From contig JACQDB010000019.1 in NCBI GenBank assembly GCA_016201275.1, forward strand, positions 1 through 64,000: a stretch of DNA of 64,000 nucleotides, given 5' to 3'. The translations under genes were made by a program, and so were the position numbers. Of this stretch, positions 28,525 to 37,153 are shown in pieces (position 1 is the stretch's first letter; the number at the start of each line of letters is the position of its first letter). Source of the DNA: Acidobacteriota bacterium. GTDB taxonomy: Bacteria > Acidobacteriota > Blastocatellia > UBA7656. The notes beneath the pieces were generated by a model. That model had not been told where the DNA came from. It made no database searches and saw nothing but the letters and a program-made list of their open reading frames with translations.

Positions 28525-29322
28525 ATGAATTGCCGGAAGTTTGAAGAACAACTCAGCGAATACCTCGACGGCCAGTTGGCCAAAGACGCAGCCCGTATGG
28601 TTGCCGCCCACGCCTTGCAATGTCGGGCGTGCCGCTCGTTGATGGATGACATCAAAAGCGCGCTGTATGACGCCAAAGAATTAATGGAAGTGTCGGATGC
28701 ACTCGAAGACGTGTTGTTGAGCGTGCAGGATCAGTACGCGCCGTTAGGCTGTGCGGCCTTTGAAGCACTGATTACCGAATTTCTTGATGGCTTCGTTCCG
28801 GCCTTGACTTATCATCGTTTTGAAAACCACGCTAATGAATGCGCCGCCTGCTCCAGCCTGCTCACCGAAGTCGTGTATGCCGTCGCCGCCTGTCATTCGG
28901 TGCATACCTTTGAAGAGGTCGCGGTGCCAGCTCGTTTGCCTGAAAAACTTTTCGCCATCCTGCCCAAACGACGCGACACCTGGCGAAAACGTCTGACCAA
29001 TCATCTGACAACTACGGCCAACGCTTTGATGCCACGCGCCACGCACAGCCGCGCCTGGAGTTTTGCAACGGCGGCGACTTTCGCGGTTGCCATATTCGCT
29101 TTCCTGCTATTCGGCTTTTCCGATGACCAGAGCGTAGCGGGCATTTTCCGACAGGCGCAAGTAAAAGTCAGTCAACTGTACAGCCGCAGTTCCGACCTCT
29201 ACGCACAAAAAGAAGAGGTCGTTGCCGGACTTCACAAAGTGCGCTCGAACCTCGGCGAAGTCTGGAACACTCTGGGCGGCGAAACCGAAGGCGAAAGCGC
29301 CGCCCAGACCGCGAAACCGTAG
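28525..29322 (+). CDS. anti-sigma factor with two zf-HC2 domains and one TM
   Basis: A 265-residue single-pass membrane protein. Two tandem copies of the anti-sigma zinc module are visible: residues 1-40 (MNCRKFEEQLSEYLDGQL ... HALQCRAC) and ~75-115 (CAAFEALITEFLDGFV ... HANECAAC), each with the His-x3-Cys-x2-Cys signature. A transmembrane helix follows near 181-203 (FATAATFAVAIFAFLLFGF). The remaining ~60 residues would face the periplasm and are predicted helical. It probably sequesters the ECF sigma encoded upstream. The duplication of the zinc module is unusual. Downstream are simple repeats and two mobile relics. Confidence 0.88.
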   Translation: MNCRKFEEQLSEYLDGQLAKDAARMVAAHALQCRACRSLMDDIKSALYDAKELMEVSDALEDVLLSVQDQYAPLGCAAFEALITEFLDGFVPALTYHRFENHANECAACSSLLTEVVYAVAACHSVHTFEEVAVPARLPEKLFAILPKRRDTWRKRLTNHLTTTANALMPRATHSRAWSFATAATFAVAIFAFLLFGFSDDQSVAGIFRQAQVKVSQLYSRSSDLYAQKEEVVAGLHKVRSNLGEVWNTLGGETEGESAAQTAKP

Positions 29323-29329
29323 CGCCCTC

Positions 29330-29386
29330 AAACGGCAAACGTAAAACGTAAAACGGCAAAAGCAAAAAGTAAAACGGCAAAAGCCG
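29330..29386. repeat. irregular 7-8-bp tandem repeat (AAACGGC/AAACGT family)
   Basis: Immediately after the anti-sigma stop, short units AAACGGC, AAACGT and AAAAGC alternate for about 57 bp. It is similar in style to the 7-bp arrays at 36695, 54163 and 58533. Confidence 0.6.
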
Positions 29387-29430
29387 GTTGGCTCAGGCAG
29401 CGTCCGCTTTCTTTGATGTCGCAAAACTTG

Positions 29431-29583
29431 TAACGACCCAGCCTAGAGTGGTTTCTGTTTGAGATTACGGAAACCTCAAACCCGTTGAGCGGCGGTCTCT
29501 GACCGGCGTGCGGTCGAAGACCGCTGCTCAACGATAAGGGGTTCCGTACACACACATGAAAACCGCTCTAGGCTGGGTCGTTA
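29431..29583. mobile_element. 153-bp MITE-like element (TAACGACCCAGC family, element D)
   Basis: Terminal inverted repeats TAACGACCCAGCCTAGAG and CTCTAGGCTGGGTCGTTA bound the element. Inside is an imperfect palindrome built on GTTGAGCGGCGGTC ... GACCGCTGCTCAAC. The same terminal motif ends the long repeats at 2585, 8286 and 58339. The interior is homologous in reverse to 43891-44020. There is no coding capacity. Confidence 0.82.
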
Positions 29584-29682
29584 GAGGGTGTCGCAGAAAT
29601 GGATTTTCTGTCCATATATTGTGCGTGATGGTGTAACCACCTACAAGATATGGGCGGTTTCTGGAATTCTGTGCCACCTCTA
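29582..29682. mobile_element. ~100-bp MITE, copy 2
   Basis: Terminal repeats TAGAGGGTGTCGCAGAA (left) and TTCTGTGCCACCTCTA (right) with the shared interior CCATATATTGTGCGTGATGG. It starts in the TA that ends element D, so the two abut with a shared TA. TA-ended MITEs are typical of IS630/Tc1-mariner mobilisation; that link is an inference. Confidence 0.8.
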
Positions 29683-29894
29683 TAGTTACCAAAACTTTAG
29701 CTCAGACCGTGACGGGCGAAATCACCATGCTCCGTGCATTTCAAGAATCAAAGTGGCGACGCGATATTTTTCAATCCGGCTTTTGACTTTCAAGAAACTC
29801 TGGCGCGAAAGCGTCGTTTATCAAATTGGCAATCAACAGCAGCTACGATTAGACAGAAATTTTAAGAGAGTATTGTGAGGTTTCAATTCAAACA

Positions 29895-30641
29895 ATGTAT
29901 TGCTCGTATCATTCAACCACAATCGCCAAAGTCCAATGCGCCAATTGCGCTCGTGGGCTTTGCAACGCCTGCGACCATCGCATAAAGGGATTTCCTTACT
30001 GCCAGGACTGCATCGTTGCGGGCATTCAAAGTCTGCAAAGCGGCTATTCGCAATATCACTATTACCAAGCCAGTCATCAACCCAAACAGTCTTCAGGCAA
30101 GCCCTTTCTGGCGGCGCTGTTTGCCTTCATTCCCGGAGCCGGAGCGATTTATAACCGGCAGAACTTCAAGGCCGTGGCGCATTTCATCACCATGATTGGC
30201 TTGGTGCAACTGGGCAAGCTGCATTTTCTGGGCGGCATCTTTGAGTTGGGCAGCGTGTTGTTTTATTTCTACTCAATACTTGATGCCTATCGCACCGCCA
30301 AAGCCGTGAACGCCGGAGACAGCGCCGCCGACAATGAAGAGCAATTCAAGCGTGCGCTCATCAAGCGCGCTCCGGCTATCGGCGTCGGGTTGATTGTCGT
30401 CGGGTTGCTGGTCTTCATACGCTTGCTCAATCCGTTCACCCAGATGCTGTCGTTTGCGCGGTTGGCTCCGGTGACGTTGATTATTTTGGGCGGCTATTTG
30501 TTGACTCGATATTTCAAACAAGCGCGGGAATATCAGCCGCAGGAAAGCGAGCGGCAGGCATTTTTTCTGGTTTCGGGAAAGGCTGCCGAAGGCGACGCCT
30601 ATCGCTCGAATGAGACTTCGCGCTTTGGCAATTACAGGTAA
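29895..30641 (+). CDS. B-box-type zinc-finger membrane protein
   Basis: A 248-residue protein of unknown function. The N-terminus is a compact Cys/His module (MYCSYHSTTIAKVQCANCAR, GLCNACDH, PYCQDC) resembling B-box zinc fingers. It is followed by a Tyr/Gln-rich linker, then about four hydrophobic segments (FLAALFAFIPGAGAIYN, FELGSVLFYFYSIL, VGLIVVGLLVFIRLL, VTLIILGGYLLTRYF). A Gly-rich GAGAIYNRQNFKA loop is similar to that of TM2-type proteins. It is 5 bp upstream of the DUF4097 gene, so the two form an operon. Possibly a target or sensor in the ECF-associated envelope set. Confidence 0.75.
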   Translation: MYCSYHSTTIAKVQCANCARGLCNACDHRIKGFPYCQDCIVAGIQSLQSGYSQYHYYQASHQPKQSSGKPFLAALFAFIPGAGAIYNRQNFKAVAHFITMIGLVQLGKLHFLGGIFELGSVLFYFYSILDAYRTAKAVNAGDSAADNEEQFKRALIKRAPAIGVGLIVVGLLVFIRLLNPFTQMLSFARLAPVTLIILGGYLLTRYFKQAREYQPQESERQAFFLVSGKAAEGDAYRSNETSRFGNYR

Positions 30642-30646
30642 AAGAC

Positions 30647-32485
30647 GTGTCCCAAGCAGGCAACAAATCGCAGCGCTCCGCCTCCATCTCTGTCGTCAAA
30701 AACGGCGGCGAATTCTTTGCGCCCAACCAACGCAAGCCGAAAAAAAGCTGGTTGCCCTTCATAGGCGTTATGCTGGTGTTGGCAGGCGTGGTCTTCTTTG
30801 CCGCGACTGCGGGGATGGCTGCCGCTAAATTCCTTCTCGGTCTGTGGCCGTTATTTGCTATCCTCGCAGGGGTCGCCGGAGTCATGGGTTTTGCCGTCGA
30901 GCGCAAACCGAAATCGCCGGTCGGCGCGATGCTGCTCTTGTTTATCGGCGTACTGTTTTCCGCCGGACGCTTTCAAGGAAATCTCAACGCTCTGCAAATC
31001 TACGGACGCTACTGGATTATTCTGCTCTTCGTGTTCGCCGCCGTTGAACTGATTCGTTATTATTCGCATCGCCTGACGGAAGGGCCTGCGCCGCGTATGC
31101 TCTCGTTCGGCAAACTGCTGATGGTTTTGTTGATCGTCTCGACAGGCATCTTCGCCAACCGGCTGGCCGTCAATAATCCCAACGCGTTGGCTTCGTTGCG
31201 CCTGCCCGCCTTTTTAATTCCGGTTCGTGATTCGCTGATTGGCGAAAAATATTCTTTCACCGACGAGGCGGTGGCGCTTCCGAGCTTCAAACCCAACGCC
31301 ACACTGAGCGTCAATAACAGCTATGGCAATATTACGGTGAGCGGCGACGCGCCCGTAGCGCGAGCCTATTTAGTCAAAGAGGTCAGCGCCTGGAAACAGG
31401 ATGACGCGCAGAACGCCGCCAAGAAAATTAATCTCGTCATCACTCCTATGGCCGACGGTTCGCTCGCTATCACCACCAATCGAGACGCCGTCAATGAAGA
31501 GATTCATCACGAATTCAACACACATATTTATATTGAAGTGCCTGCCGATTTGGGTTTGGCGATCACCAACAGCTATGGCACAGTGACCGCCAATCAGATT
31601 CAAGGCGAGGTGGCGATCACTTCCAGTTACGGGCGCGTCGAGGCCGCGAATATACAGGGCAACGCTACTTTCAATCTGAAATACTCTGATGTTTCCGGCG
31701 CACATATCAAAGGCAATGTCACGATCAATGGGGCCAAAGGCGTGAAGCTTTCGGCCATAGAGGGCGCAGCCACTGTGAACGCCAAAAATTGTCCGATTGA
31801 GATGCGCCAGATGTCGGGCAACGTCAAAATTGAGTCTTCTTACGCACGCATCAACCTGCAGGACTTGCAGCAGCGCGCCATCATCAAGACGGCGCACGAC
31901 AATATCAAAATCAACAACGCCGCAGACGTAGCGATTGACGCGCCGCATACGAATGTGACCGCCACCAATTTGCGCGGCACTTTACAGATTGATTCTTCCA
32001 ACAGCACCATTCGCGCCAACAATGTCACCGGTGATTTGCTGGTTCAGGCGACGCACACGAATGTCCTGGCGGATGAAGTTCTCGGCAATGTCAAAGTCAA
32101 GACCACGCATGGCGACGTTTCGATCAAGAATTTTCATCAGGGTGTCGAAGTCGAAACCAATTACGATGATGTCATACTGGCGACCGCCACGCCGATCAAC
32201 GACGACATCGAGGTGAGCAATGACAAAGGGTCTATTAAAGTGACGCTGCCTTCGAGCAGTAATTTCCATCTGGACGCGCAGAGCCTCCAAGGCCGTGTGA
32301 AAACCCGTGGCTTCGACTCGCTGTGGCCAAGCGATGGAGAGCGTTTGAATGCCGTCATCGGCGCGAGCGGAGCGCTGTTAAAATTACGAACTTCGTATAG
32401 CGAAATCCTCGTTCAGGCAAGCGAGGCGCGTCAGACGCAATCTTCGGGAGCCGTCAAAGCGCCGTCCTCTTACAACCAAAATTAG
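30647..32485 (+). CDS. DUF4097-type beta-helical membrane protein
   Basis: A 612-residue protein with a membrane N-terminus of about five segments in residues 30-170 (IGVMLVLAGVVFFAATAGMA, FGKLLMVLLIVSTGIFA). A large extracytoplasmic region (~200-600) of short repeating strands follows: SYGNITVSG, SYGTVTANQIQGEV, SSYGRVEAANIQG and THGDVSIKNFHQGVEVET. This is the pattern of DUF4097/adhesin-like right-handed beta-helices. The TM part resembles LiaF-type toast-rack membrane proteins, suggesting an envelope-stress role. The start is GTG at 30647, 5 nt after the upstream stop. Function is inferred only. Confidence 0.83.
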   Translation: MSQAGNKSQRSASISVVKNGGEFFAPNQRKPKKSWLPFIGVMLVLAGVVFFAATAGMAAAKFLLGLWPLFAILAGVAGVMGFAVERKPKSPVGAMLLLFIGVLFSAGRFQGNLNALQIYGRYWIILLFVFAAVELIRYYSHRLTEGPAPRMLSFGKLLMVLLIVSTGIFANRLAVNNPNALASLRLPAFLIPVRDSLIGEKYSFTDEAVALPSFKPNATLSVNNSYGNITVSGDAPVARAYLVKEVSAWKQDDAQNAAKKINLVITPMADGSLAITTNRDAVNEEIHHEFNTHIYIEVPADLGLAITNSYGTVTANQIQGEVAITSSYGRVEAANIQGNATFNLKYSDVSGAHIKGNVTINGAKGVKLSAIEGAATVNAKNCPIEMRQMSGNVKIESSYARINLQDLQQRAIIKTAHDNIKINNAADVAIDAPHTNVTATNLRGTLQIDSSNSTIRANNVTGDLLVQATHTNVLADEVLGNVKVKTTHGDVSIKNFHQGVEVETNYDDVILATATPINDDIEVSNDKGSIKVTLPSSSNFHLDAQSLQGRVKTRGFDSLWPSDGERLNAVIGASGALLKLRTSYSEILVQASEARQTQSSGAVKAPSSYNQN

Positions 32486-32514
32486 CTGGAATCTATTTGA
32501 AAGGAGATTTGACT

Positions 32515-32715
32515 ATGACTTTTCTAGGGTTGGTAATTAAGACCATCGGTTCGATAGTAGCCTTTGTAATCGCGGTGAAATTGATTGCGGTTATTCTAGG
32601 GATTTTAGGCTTAGTGCTGAAGTTACTATGGCTGGCGGTTTGGGTAGGCTTGTTCCTGCTGGTCGCCTGGGCGTTGTACAAAATCTTTTCGCCACGCCAG
32701 GCGCGCCCCATTTAA
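32515..32715 (+). CDS. small hydrophobic membrane protein
   Basis: 66 residues consisting mostly of two hydrophobic segments (TIGSIVAFVIAVKLIAVILG and LLWLAVWVGLFLLVAWALY) with a basic tail. AAGGAGAT is 7 nt before the ATG, so translation is well supported; an earlier in-frame ATG at 32497 lacks a site. It lies 29 bp after the DUF4097 gene and is probably the last gene of that operon. No family was recognised. Confidence 0.72.
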   Translation: MTFLGLVIKTIGSIVAFVIAVKLIAVILGILGLVLKLLWLAVWVGLFLLVAWALYKIFSPRQARPI

Positions 32716-33094
32716 TCCATACCAAGTCGTTGTATGGATAATTTTTTTCAGCCAGTGCCAGTCGGCTGAGACCGTCTTCACCGCTTCAACTTGAAGTGTG
32801 CGACAAGCGGCTCTCATACGTTGCGTTTCAGCCGACTGGCTGTTTTATTTTCTCCAGCCTGACCGAGGGGCGCTGCGCCGCAGCAGCAAAATATTCGCCT
32901 TCGACTAATTTGTTGCAAAATTCATAAGTTCGAGTCGAACGGTTGCCTTAACCATTTCGGTGTGATAGCCTCCCCAATCTGTAAGAGCAGGCGTCCCAGC
33001 ACAATTTAATAAAATCGGTGGGAATTTTATTCTTGCGGGGACATTAGCGACATCCCAATGCTCTGAATAAATCATTAGCTCAAGGAGATGCTTA
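32716..33094. other. intergenic with 12-bp inverted repeat
   Basis: Arms CCAGTCGGCTGA (32758-32769) and TCAGCCGACTGG (32828-32839) are perfect but 58 nt apart. The right arm is followed by CTGTTTTATTTT, so a terminator for the small membrane protein operon is possible. No gene is supported. Confidence 0.5.
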
Positions 33095-33943
33095 ATGTCT
33101 GATGACAAGCGCATTCATACATTCCTAATCGCCAACGGTTCATCACAATTCAAGCAATACAGTTTCAATCGCAATCTTATTTATTATGCAGGTGGTTCTC
33201 TTTTAGCGCTGACGCTCGGCTGCGGCTACGGGATTTTCAAGGTCGTTCAATCTGGCACCGAGGCCATCAAATACACCTCGATCAAAGCTGAGAATGAAAA
33301 GCTGAAACAGGAAAACGAGACCTATCAAAACTCTTACGCCAAACTCAAAGGGCAAATCTCCTACATCGGCGATGTGTCGAAAGAGTTGGCGCGCCAGGCC
33401 AAGATGGAGCCGGGCTTTGACCTTGATAAACAACTCGGCACTGGCGGCCCGGAAACCGTAGCGGCTCTGGATAAAACCGCCGGGCAACTCGAACAACGGG
33501 TTCGCACCATCGGCGATGCGCTGCGCGCCGAACAATTGAAACTCGCAACCATACCGAGCGGCTTGCCGGTCAATGGTTATTTGACCGATGATTTCGGCGT
33601 CCGCAGCAATCCCTTCGGCGGAGAAAGCCATGAAGTCCATCAAGGCTTGGACATTGCCGCCGAGTGGGGAACTTCAGTGACGGCTACTGCTGATGGCATA
33701 GTGGTCATCGCCGGGCCGCATTCAGGATACGGCAACCTGGTTTCGATTTATCACAGCAACGGTATCACCACCCGTTTCGGGCATCTCTCAAAAATCAATG
33801 TCGAAGTTGGTCAGCGCGTCAAACGCGGCGACCTAATCGGCAACGTCGGCAGCACAGGGCGCTCGACCGGGCCGCACGTCCATTATGAAGTGCGCGAAAA
33901 CGATGTGCCGGTTGACCCGCAACGCTACGTCGCTCAAAAATAG
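33095..33943 (+). CDS. M23-family metallopeptidase (LytM domain) with coiled coil
   Basis: A 282-residue cell-envelope protein. One N-terminal TM segment (LIYYAGGSLLALTLGCGYGI) is followed by a coiled coil (~65-160, AENEKLKQENETYQNSYAKL). A complete LytM domain follows with zinc ligands in HQGLDIA (His-x3-Asp), GHLSKINV and GPHVHYEV. It either cuts peptidoglycan cross-links or activates amidases like EnvC. AAGGAGAT lies just before the ATG. A strong bidirectional terminator follows. It stands slightly apart from the DUF4097 operon. Confidence 0.92.
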   Translation: MSDDKRIHTFLIANGSSQFKQYSFNRNLIYYAGGSLLALTLGCGYGIFKVVQSGTEAIKYTSIKAENEKLKQENETYQNSYAKLKGQISYIGDVSKELARQAKMEPGFDLDKQLGTGGPETVAALDKTAGQLEQRVRTIGDALRAEQLKLATIPSGLPVNGYLTDDFGVRSNPFGGESHEVHQGLDIAAEWGTSVTATADGIVVIAGPHSGYGNLVSIYHSNGITTRFGHLSKINVEVGQRVKRGDLIGNVGSTGRSTGPHVHYEVRENDVPVDPQRYVAQK

Positions 33944-33960
33944 TCTTTCCCTGCCAAAGT

Positions 33961-34011
33961 AAAAAGCAGGCGCTTGGTGTCAATTCACAAAACACCAAGC
34001 GCCTGCTTTTT
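33961..34011. terminator. bidirectional intrinsic terminator
   Basis: Perfect 20-bp arms (AAAAAGCAGGCGCTTGGTGT and its complement) flank an 11-nt loop. A-run and T-run on both sides make it work in both directions, between the convergent M23 and zinc-ribbon genes. Confidence 0.93.
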
Positions 34012-34038
34012 TCACGGCCCTAATCGTCCGTGCTTCAT

Positions 34039-34431
34039 TCAGGAAAACAGATCCGTCAACTCGACCCAGTTGATCAGTTCCAGCATAGAGTCTTTGCCCT
34101 TACGGTCGTGCCTTACGGCGATTTTCAACACCTCATCAATTTTGTTTTTGCTCTCCAAATTCTTGCTTGCCTCATTCATGGCCGCGATGCGATGCAAATG
34201 CTCTTCGCGTTTTTTAATGAAATGTTCGGGCAGGCGCAATCCGCAATAACTGCAACTCGGACTGGCCAATGCCAGCAGCTTGCGTTGGCAATAAGGACAG
34301 GAGCGCGCATCAAAGCACATCACTTCTTCATCCAGCAGCGGCGCGCCGCAATTCTGGCACTTCACCGCGCTCACTTCACACTTCCCTTTGCAATACGAAC
34401 AGACCGCCTGACTTGGTGAATTTTTGGGCAT
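34039..34431 (-). CDS. zinc-ribbon protein of unknown function
   Basis: About 130 residues. Four Cys-x2-Cys knuckles are seen: CSYCKGKC, CQNC, CPYC and CSYC, forming two zinc ribbons. A charged helical tail follows (EEHLHRIAAMNEASKNLESK). No membrane segment is present. AGGAGGACG immediately before the ATG at 34431 decides the start; the longer frame to 34599 is rejected. Likely a nucleic-acid or protein-binding adaptor. It is divergent from the nuo operon. Confidence 0.78.
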   Translation of the reverse strand: MPKNSPSQAVCSYCKGKCEVSAVKCQNCGAPLLDEEVMCFDARSCPYCQRKLLALASPSCSYCGLRLPEHFIKKREEHLHRIAAMNEASKNLESKNKIDEVLKIAVRHDRKGKDSMLELINWVELTDLFS

Positions 34432-34592
34432 CGTCCTCCTTGTTTGGTACGACTGACAACCGACTGTAGCGATGATAATGCGCCCACCAGCCGCTCTCAA
34501 TAGTTTTCCCTTTATCATTTTATCCATCTTCCTACTCTGGCATTTCTGCCGGTTTGGTTGCGAATCAAGTAGGCGCTCAATCGTTGCCAAAC

Positions 34593-34622
34593 TTGACACT
34601 CAATTTCGCGTTGCTCTAAGAT
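34593..34622 (+). promoter_or_regulatory. candidate sigma-70 promoter of the nuo operon
   Basis: TTGACA at 34593-34598 and TAAGAT at 34617-34622 are separated by 18 bp, about 75 bp before the nuoA start. It is the only good match in this short upstream region. Confidence 0.5.
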
Positions 34623-34697
34623 GCCTAATTCTGTTTGAGGCGAATTCGTTGAGGCACGAGACCGACGATTCTGAATGCGCCTTCAGGATGTTTTAAA

Positions 34698-35096
34698 ATG
34701 GACCAAGCTCCGAGTATCAACTACATTCCGATTCTGCTGATTTTCGTCATGGCGGCGGGACTTGCCACAGTCATCATCTTTTTATCGCGCTTCGTAGGCC
34801 GCCACCGACCCACAAAAGAAAAGCTCGAACCTTATGAGTGCGGCGTCGAACCCGTAGGCAACGCCCGCGAACGGCAATCGGTCAAGTTCTATCTGGTCGC
34901 TATGGTATTCTTGCTCTTCGATATAGAGATCATCTTTCTGGTGCCCTGGGCGGTGATCTTCAAAGGCGCGTTAAATGACCCCAACTATCAGCCGCTGCGT
35001 TGGGTGCTGTACGGCGAGATGATGGTGTTTATGGTAGTGCTGCTTGCCGGATTGTTTTACGTCTGGCGCAAAGGCATACTCGATTGGAGCAAATAA
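34698..35096 (+). CDS. nuoA: NADH-quinone oxidoreductase subunit A
   Basis: A membrane-arm subunit of complex I (ND3), 132 residues with three TM helices. The conserved loop KEKLEPYECGVEP is intact, with the Cys of ND3. YLVAMVFLLFDIEIIFLVPW is the family TM2. It starts the operon nuoA-H-J-K-L-M-N; nuoB, C, D, E, F, G and I are missing here. Confidence 0.95.
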   Translation: MDQAPSINYIPILLIFVMAAGLATVIIFLSRFVGRHRPTKEKLEPYECGVEPVGNARERQSVKFYLVAMVFLLFDIEIIFLVPWAVIFKGALNDPNYQPLRWVLYGEMMVFMVVLLAGLFYVWRKGILDWSK

Positions 35097-35145
35097 GCTA
35101 ACACAAATAAGCTAATAATAGCTGCGCTGTTTTACATACCCGGTT

Positions 35146-36171
35146 ATGACAAATCTCCTTATAGAATGGCTAATCAAAATCGGCTTCATGCTCTTCATAT
35201 TGCTCACCGCCGTAGCCTATCTGACCTTTCTTGAGCGCAAGGTGATGAGTTGGATTCAATTGCGCGTCGGCCCGAATCGTGCAGGCCCATTTGGCTTGTT
35301 GCAACCTGCCGCCGATGGCTTGAAGATGCTGCTCAAAGAAGACATATTGCCAACCGCCGCGACCAAGTGGCTCTACATCACCGCTCCGGCAATCTCGGTC
35401 ATCCCGGCTTTGATGACTTTTGTGGTTATCCCTTACGGTAGCAGCATCAAGCTATTCGGGCGCAATATCGAATTGCACGTCACCAATATCAACATCGCTT
35501 TGTTGTACATTTTCGCGCTCACTTCATTAGGAGTTTACGGCATAGCCATAGCCGGTTGGTCATCGAATAACAAATACTCTTTGATGGGCGGCTTGCGTTC
35601 GAGCGCTCAAATGGTCAGCTATGAACTGGCGCTCGGCCTTTCCATCGTCGGCGTGTTGCTGTGTACAGGAACGCTCGACTTGACCAAGATCGTCGAATGG
35701 CAGGCCAGCAACTGGGGCGGTTATCGTTGGACAATTTTCCCGCAACTCTTGGGCTTTCCGATCTTCTTCATCGCCGCTTTAGCTGAAACCAATCGCACGC
35801 CTTTCGATTTACCGGAAGCTGATTCCGAACTCGTCGCCGGTTATCACACCGAATATTCTTCCATGAAATTCGCTATGTTTCAGATGGCCGAATATCTGAA
35901 TCTCATCACTTCGGTTTCCTTATCAGTGACTTTGTATTTCGGCGGCTGGTTAGGCCCCGGCGTGAAATCGTTCCCTTGGCTTGGGCCGATTTATTTCGCT
36001 ATCAAAGCTGGAATTTTTATCTTCATCATCATGTGGATTCGCTTCACGCTACCGCGCTTCCGCTATGACCAGTTGATGAAATTCGGTTGGAAGGTTTTGT
36101 TACCGTTGGCGATTCTCAACGTGATTTTGACCGGCACGGGAATCATGATTTACAAGACCTATTTTCACTAA
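35146..36171 (+). CDS. nuoH: NADH-quinone oxidoreductase subunit H
   Basis: The ND1 subunit that forms the quinone chamber, 341 residues and eight TM helices. Hallmarks: LTFLERKVMSWIQLRVGPNR, GPFGLLQPAADGLKMLLKED, and the acidic loop FFIAALAETNRTPFDLPEAD-SELVAGYHTEYSSM. Helix ends and lengths are standard. It follows nuoA by 49 bp. NuoI, normally next, is absent, and nuoJ follows after only 4 bp. Confidence 0.96.
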   Translation: MTNLLIEWLIKIGFMLFILLTAVAYLTFLERKVMSWIQLRVGPNRAGPFGLLQPAADGLKMLLKEDILPTAATKWLYITAPAISVIPALMTFVVIPYGSSIKLFGRNIELHVTNINIALLYIFALTSLGVYGIAIAGWSSNNKYSLMGGLRSSAQMVSYELALGLSIVGVLLCTGTLDLTKIVEWQASNWGGYRWTIFPQLLGFPIFFIAALAETNRTPFDLPEADSELVAGYHTEYSSMKFAMFQMAEYLNLITSVSLSVTLYFGGWLGPGVKSFPWLGPIYFAIKAGIFIFIIMWIRFTLPRFRYDQLMKFGWKVLLPLAILNVILTGTGIMIYKTYFH

Positions 36172-36175
36172 CGCT

Positions 36176-36691
36176 ATGGAAAAAGTTTTATTCATCATCT
36201 TTGCCGTTGTCGCGGTGTTGAGCGCCCTGAATATCTTACTGCAACGCAGTCCGCTCTATAGCGCGTTGTCGCTGATCGGCACGCTGGCTTCGGTGTCTGC
36301 GCTCTTTGTAATGCTCAACGCGCAGTTCATCGCGGCAATTCAAATCGTCGTTTATGCGGGCGCAATTATGGTGTTGTTTGTCTTCGTCATCATGCTGTTG
36401 AACGAACCGAAAGGCGTGCCGCACATAGACAAGCAGCGCGGCTTGCGCTTTCTGGCCATCCCTTTCGCGGGCTTGTTACTCGCCGAAGCCTTTTATGTCG
36501 TGAGTAGTGTGCAGCTACAACAACCTGCGACTTTGTCAAAAGTGGAAAATCCCGATCAGGCGTTCGGCACCACCTGGAGCATAGGCACGGCGCTTTATAC
36601 CCATTACCTGCTGCCCTTTGAAGTCACTTCCGTGTTGATTTTAATGGCAGTAGTCGGCGCAATGGTTTTAGCGCGCCGCGACGGAGATTGA
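36176..36691 (+). CDS. nuoJ: NADH-quinone oxidoreductase subunit J
   Basis: The ND6 subunit, 171 residues with five TM helices. The pi-bulge helix region FIAAIQIVVYAGAIMVLFVF is conserved. It starts 4 bp after nuoH, suggesting translational coupling. A 7-bp repeat array fills the gap to nuoK. Confidence 0.95.
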   Translation: MEKVLFIIFAVVAVLSALNILLQRSPLYSALSLIGTLASVSALFVMLNAQFIAAIQIVVYAGAIMVLFVFVIMLLNEPKGVPHIDKQRGLRFLAIPFAGLLLAEAFYVVSSVQLQQPATLSKVENPDQAFGTTWSIGTALYTHYLLPFEVTSVLILMAVVGAMVLARRDGD

Positions 36692-36694
36692 TAT

Positions 36695-36772
36695 TTAGTC
36701 CTTAGTCCTTAGTAAAAACATATAAACGACGGACTAGCAACTAAGGACTAAGGACTAAGGACTAAGGACTAA
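36695..36772. repeat. inverted 7-bp tandem repeats between nuoJ and nuoK
   Basis: About 2.5 units of TTAGTCC (36695-36713) face about 4.5 units of GGACTAA (36740-36772), so the RNA can fold into a stem of up to ~19 bp with a ~27-nt loop. Each GGACTAA repeat joint contains AAGGA. The last AAGGA (36764-36768) is 7 nt before the nuoK ATG and serves as its only visible ribosome-binding site. Confidence 0.85.
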
Positions 36773-36775
36773 CGT

Positions 36776-37078
36776 ATGATTTCCTTATCTTGGTATTTAG
36801 GACTATCGGCGCTGTTGTTCACCATAGGCGCAATCGGAGTCATCATCAAACGCAATGTCATCACGATTTTTCTCTGCATCGAGTTGATGCTCAATGCCGT
36901 GAATCTGAGTTTCGTATCGTTGTCGAGTTACTTCAAAGAGATCAGCGGACAACTGTTTGTCTTCATCGTGATGACCGTAGCGGCAGCCGAAGCGGCGGTC
37001 GGATTGGCAATCATCATTTCGATTTTCCGTAACCGCGCTTCGCTCAATGTGGATGAAGCCGACAATTTGAAAATGTAA
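36776..37078 (+). CDS. nuoK: NADH-quinone oxidoreductase subunit K
   Basis: The ND4L subunit, 100 residues with three TM helices. Conserved glutamates lie in [17 protein letters not shown] and [19 protein letters not shown], the proton-channel residues. The Shine-Dalgarno is provided by the upstream 7-bp repeat. Confidence 0.95.
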   Translation: MISLSWYLGLSALLFTIGAIGVIIKRNVITIFLCIELMLNAVNLSFVSLSSYFKEISGQLFVFIVMTVAAAEAAVGLAIIISIFRNRASLNVDEADNLKM

Positions 37079-37153
37079 ATTCGTATGATGTGGTGATGAG
37101 TAAAACGTGAGACGGCGAATTCATCGCGCATCATTCGGCACTGAGAAATCAAG

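Noticed and set aside
29588-29878. 96-codon plus-strand frame before the B-box gene
   Set aside because: Its first third is MITE copy 2 and the rest has no protein character or ribosome-binding site.
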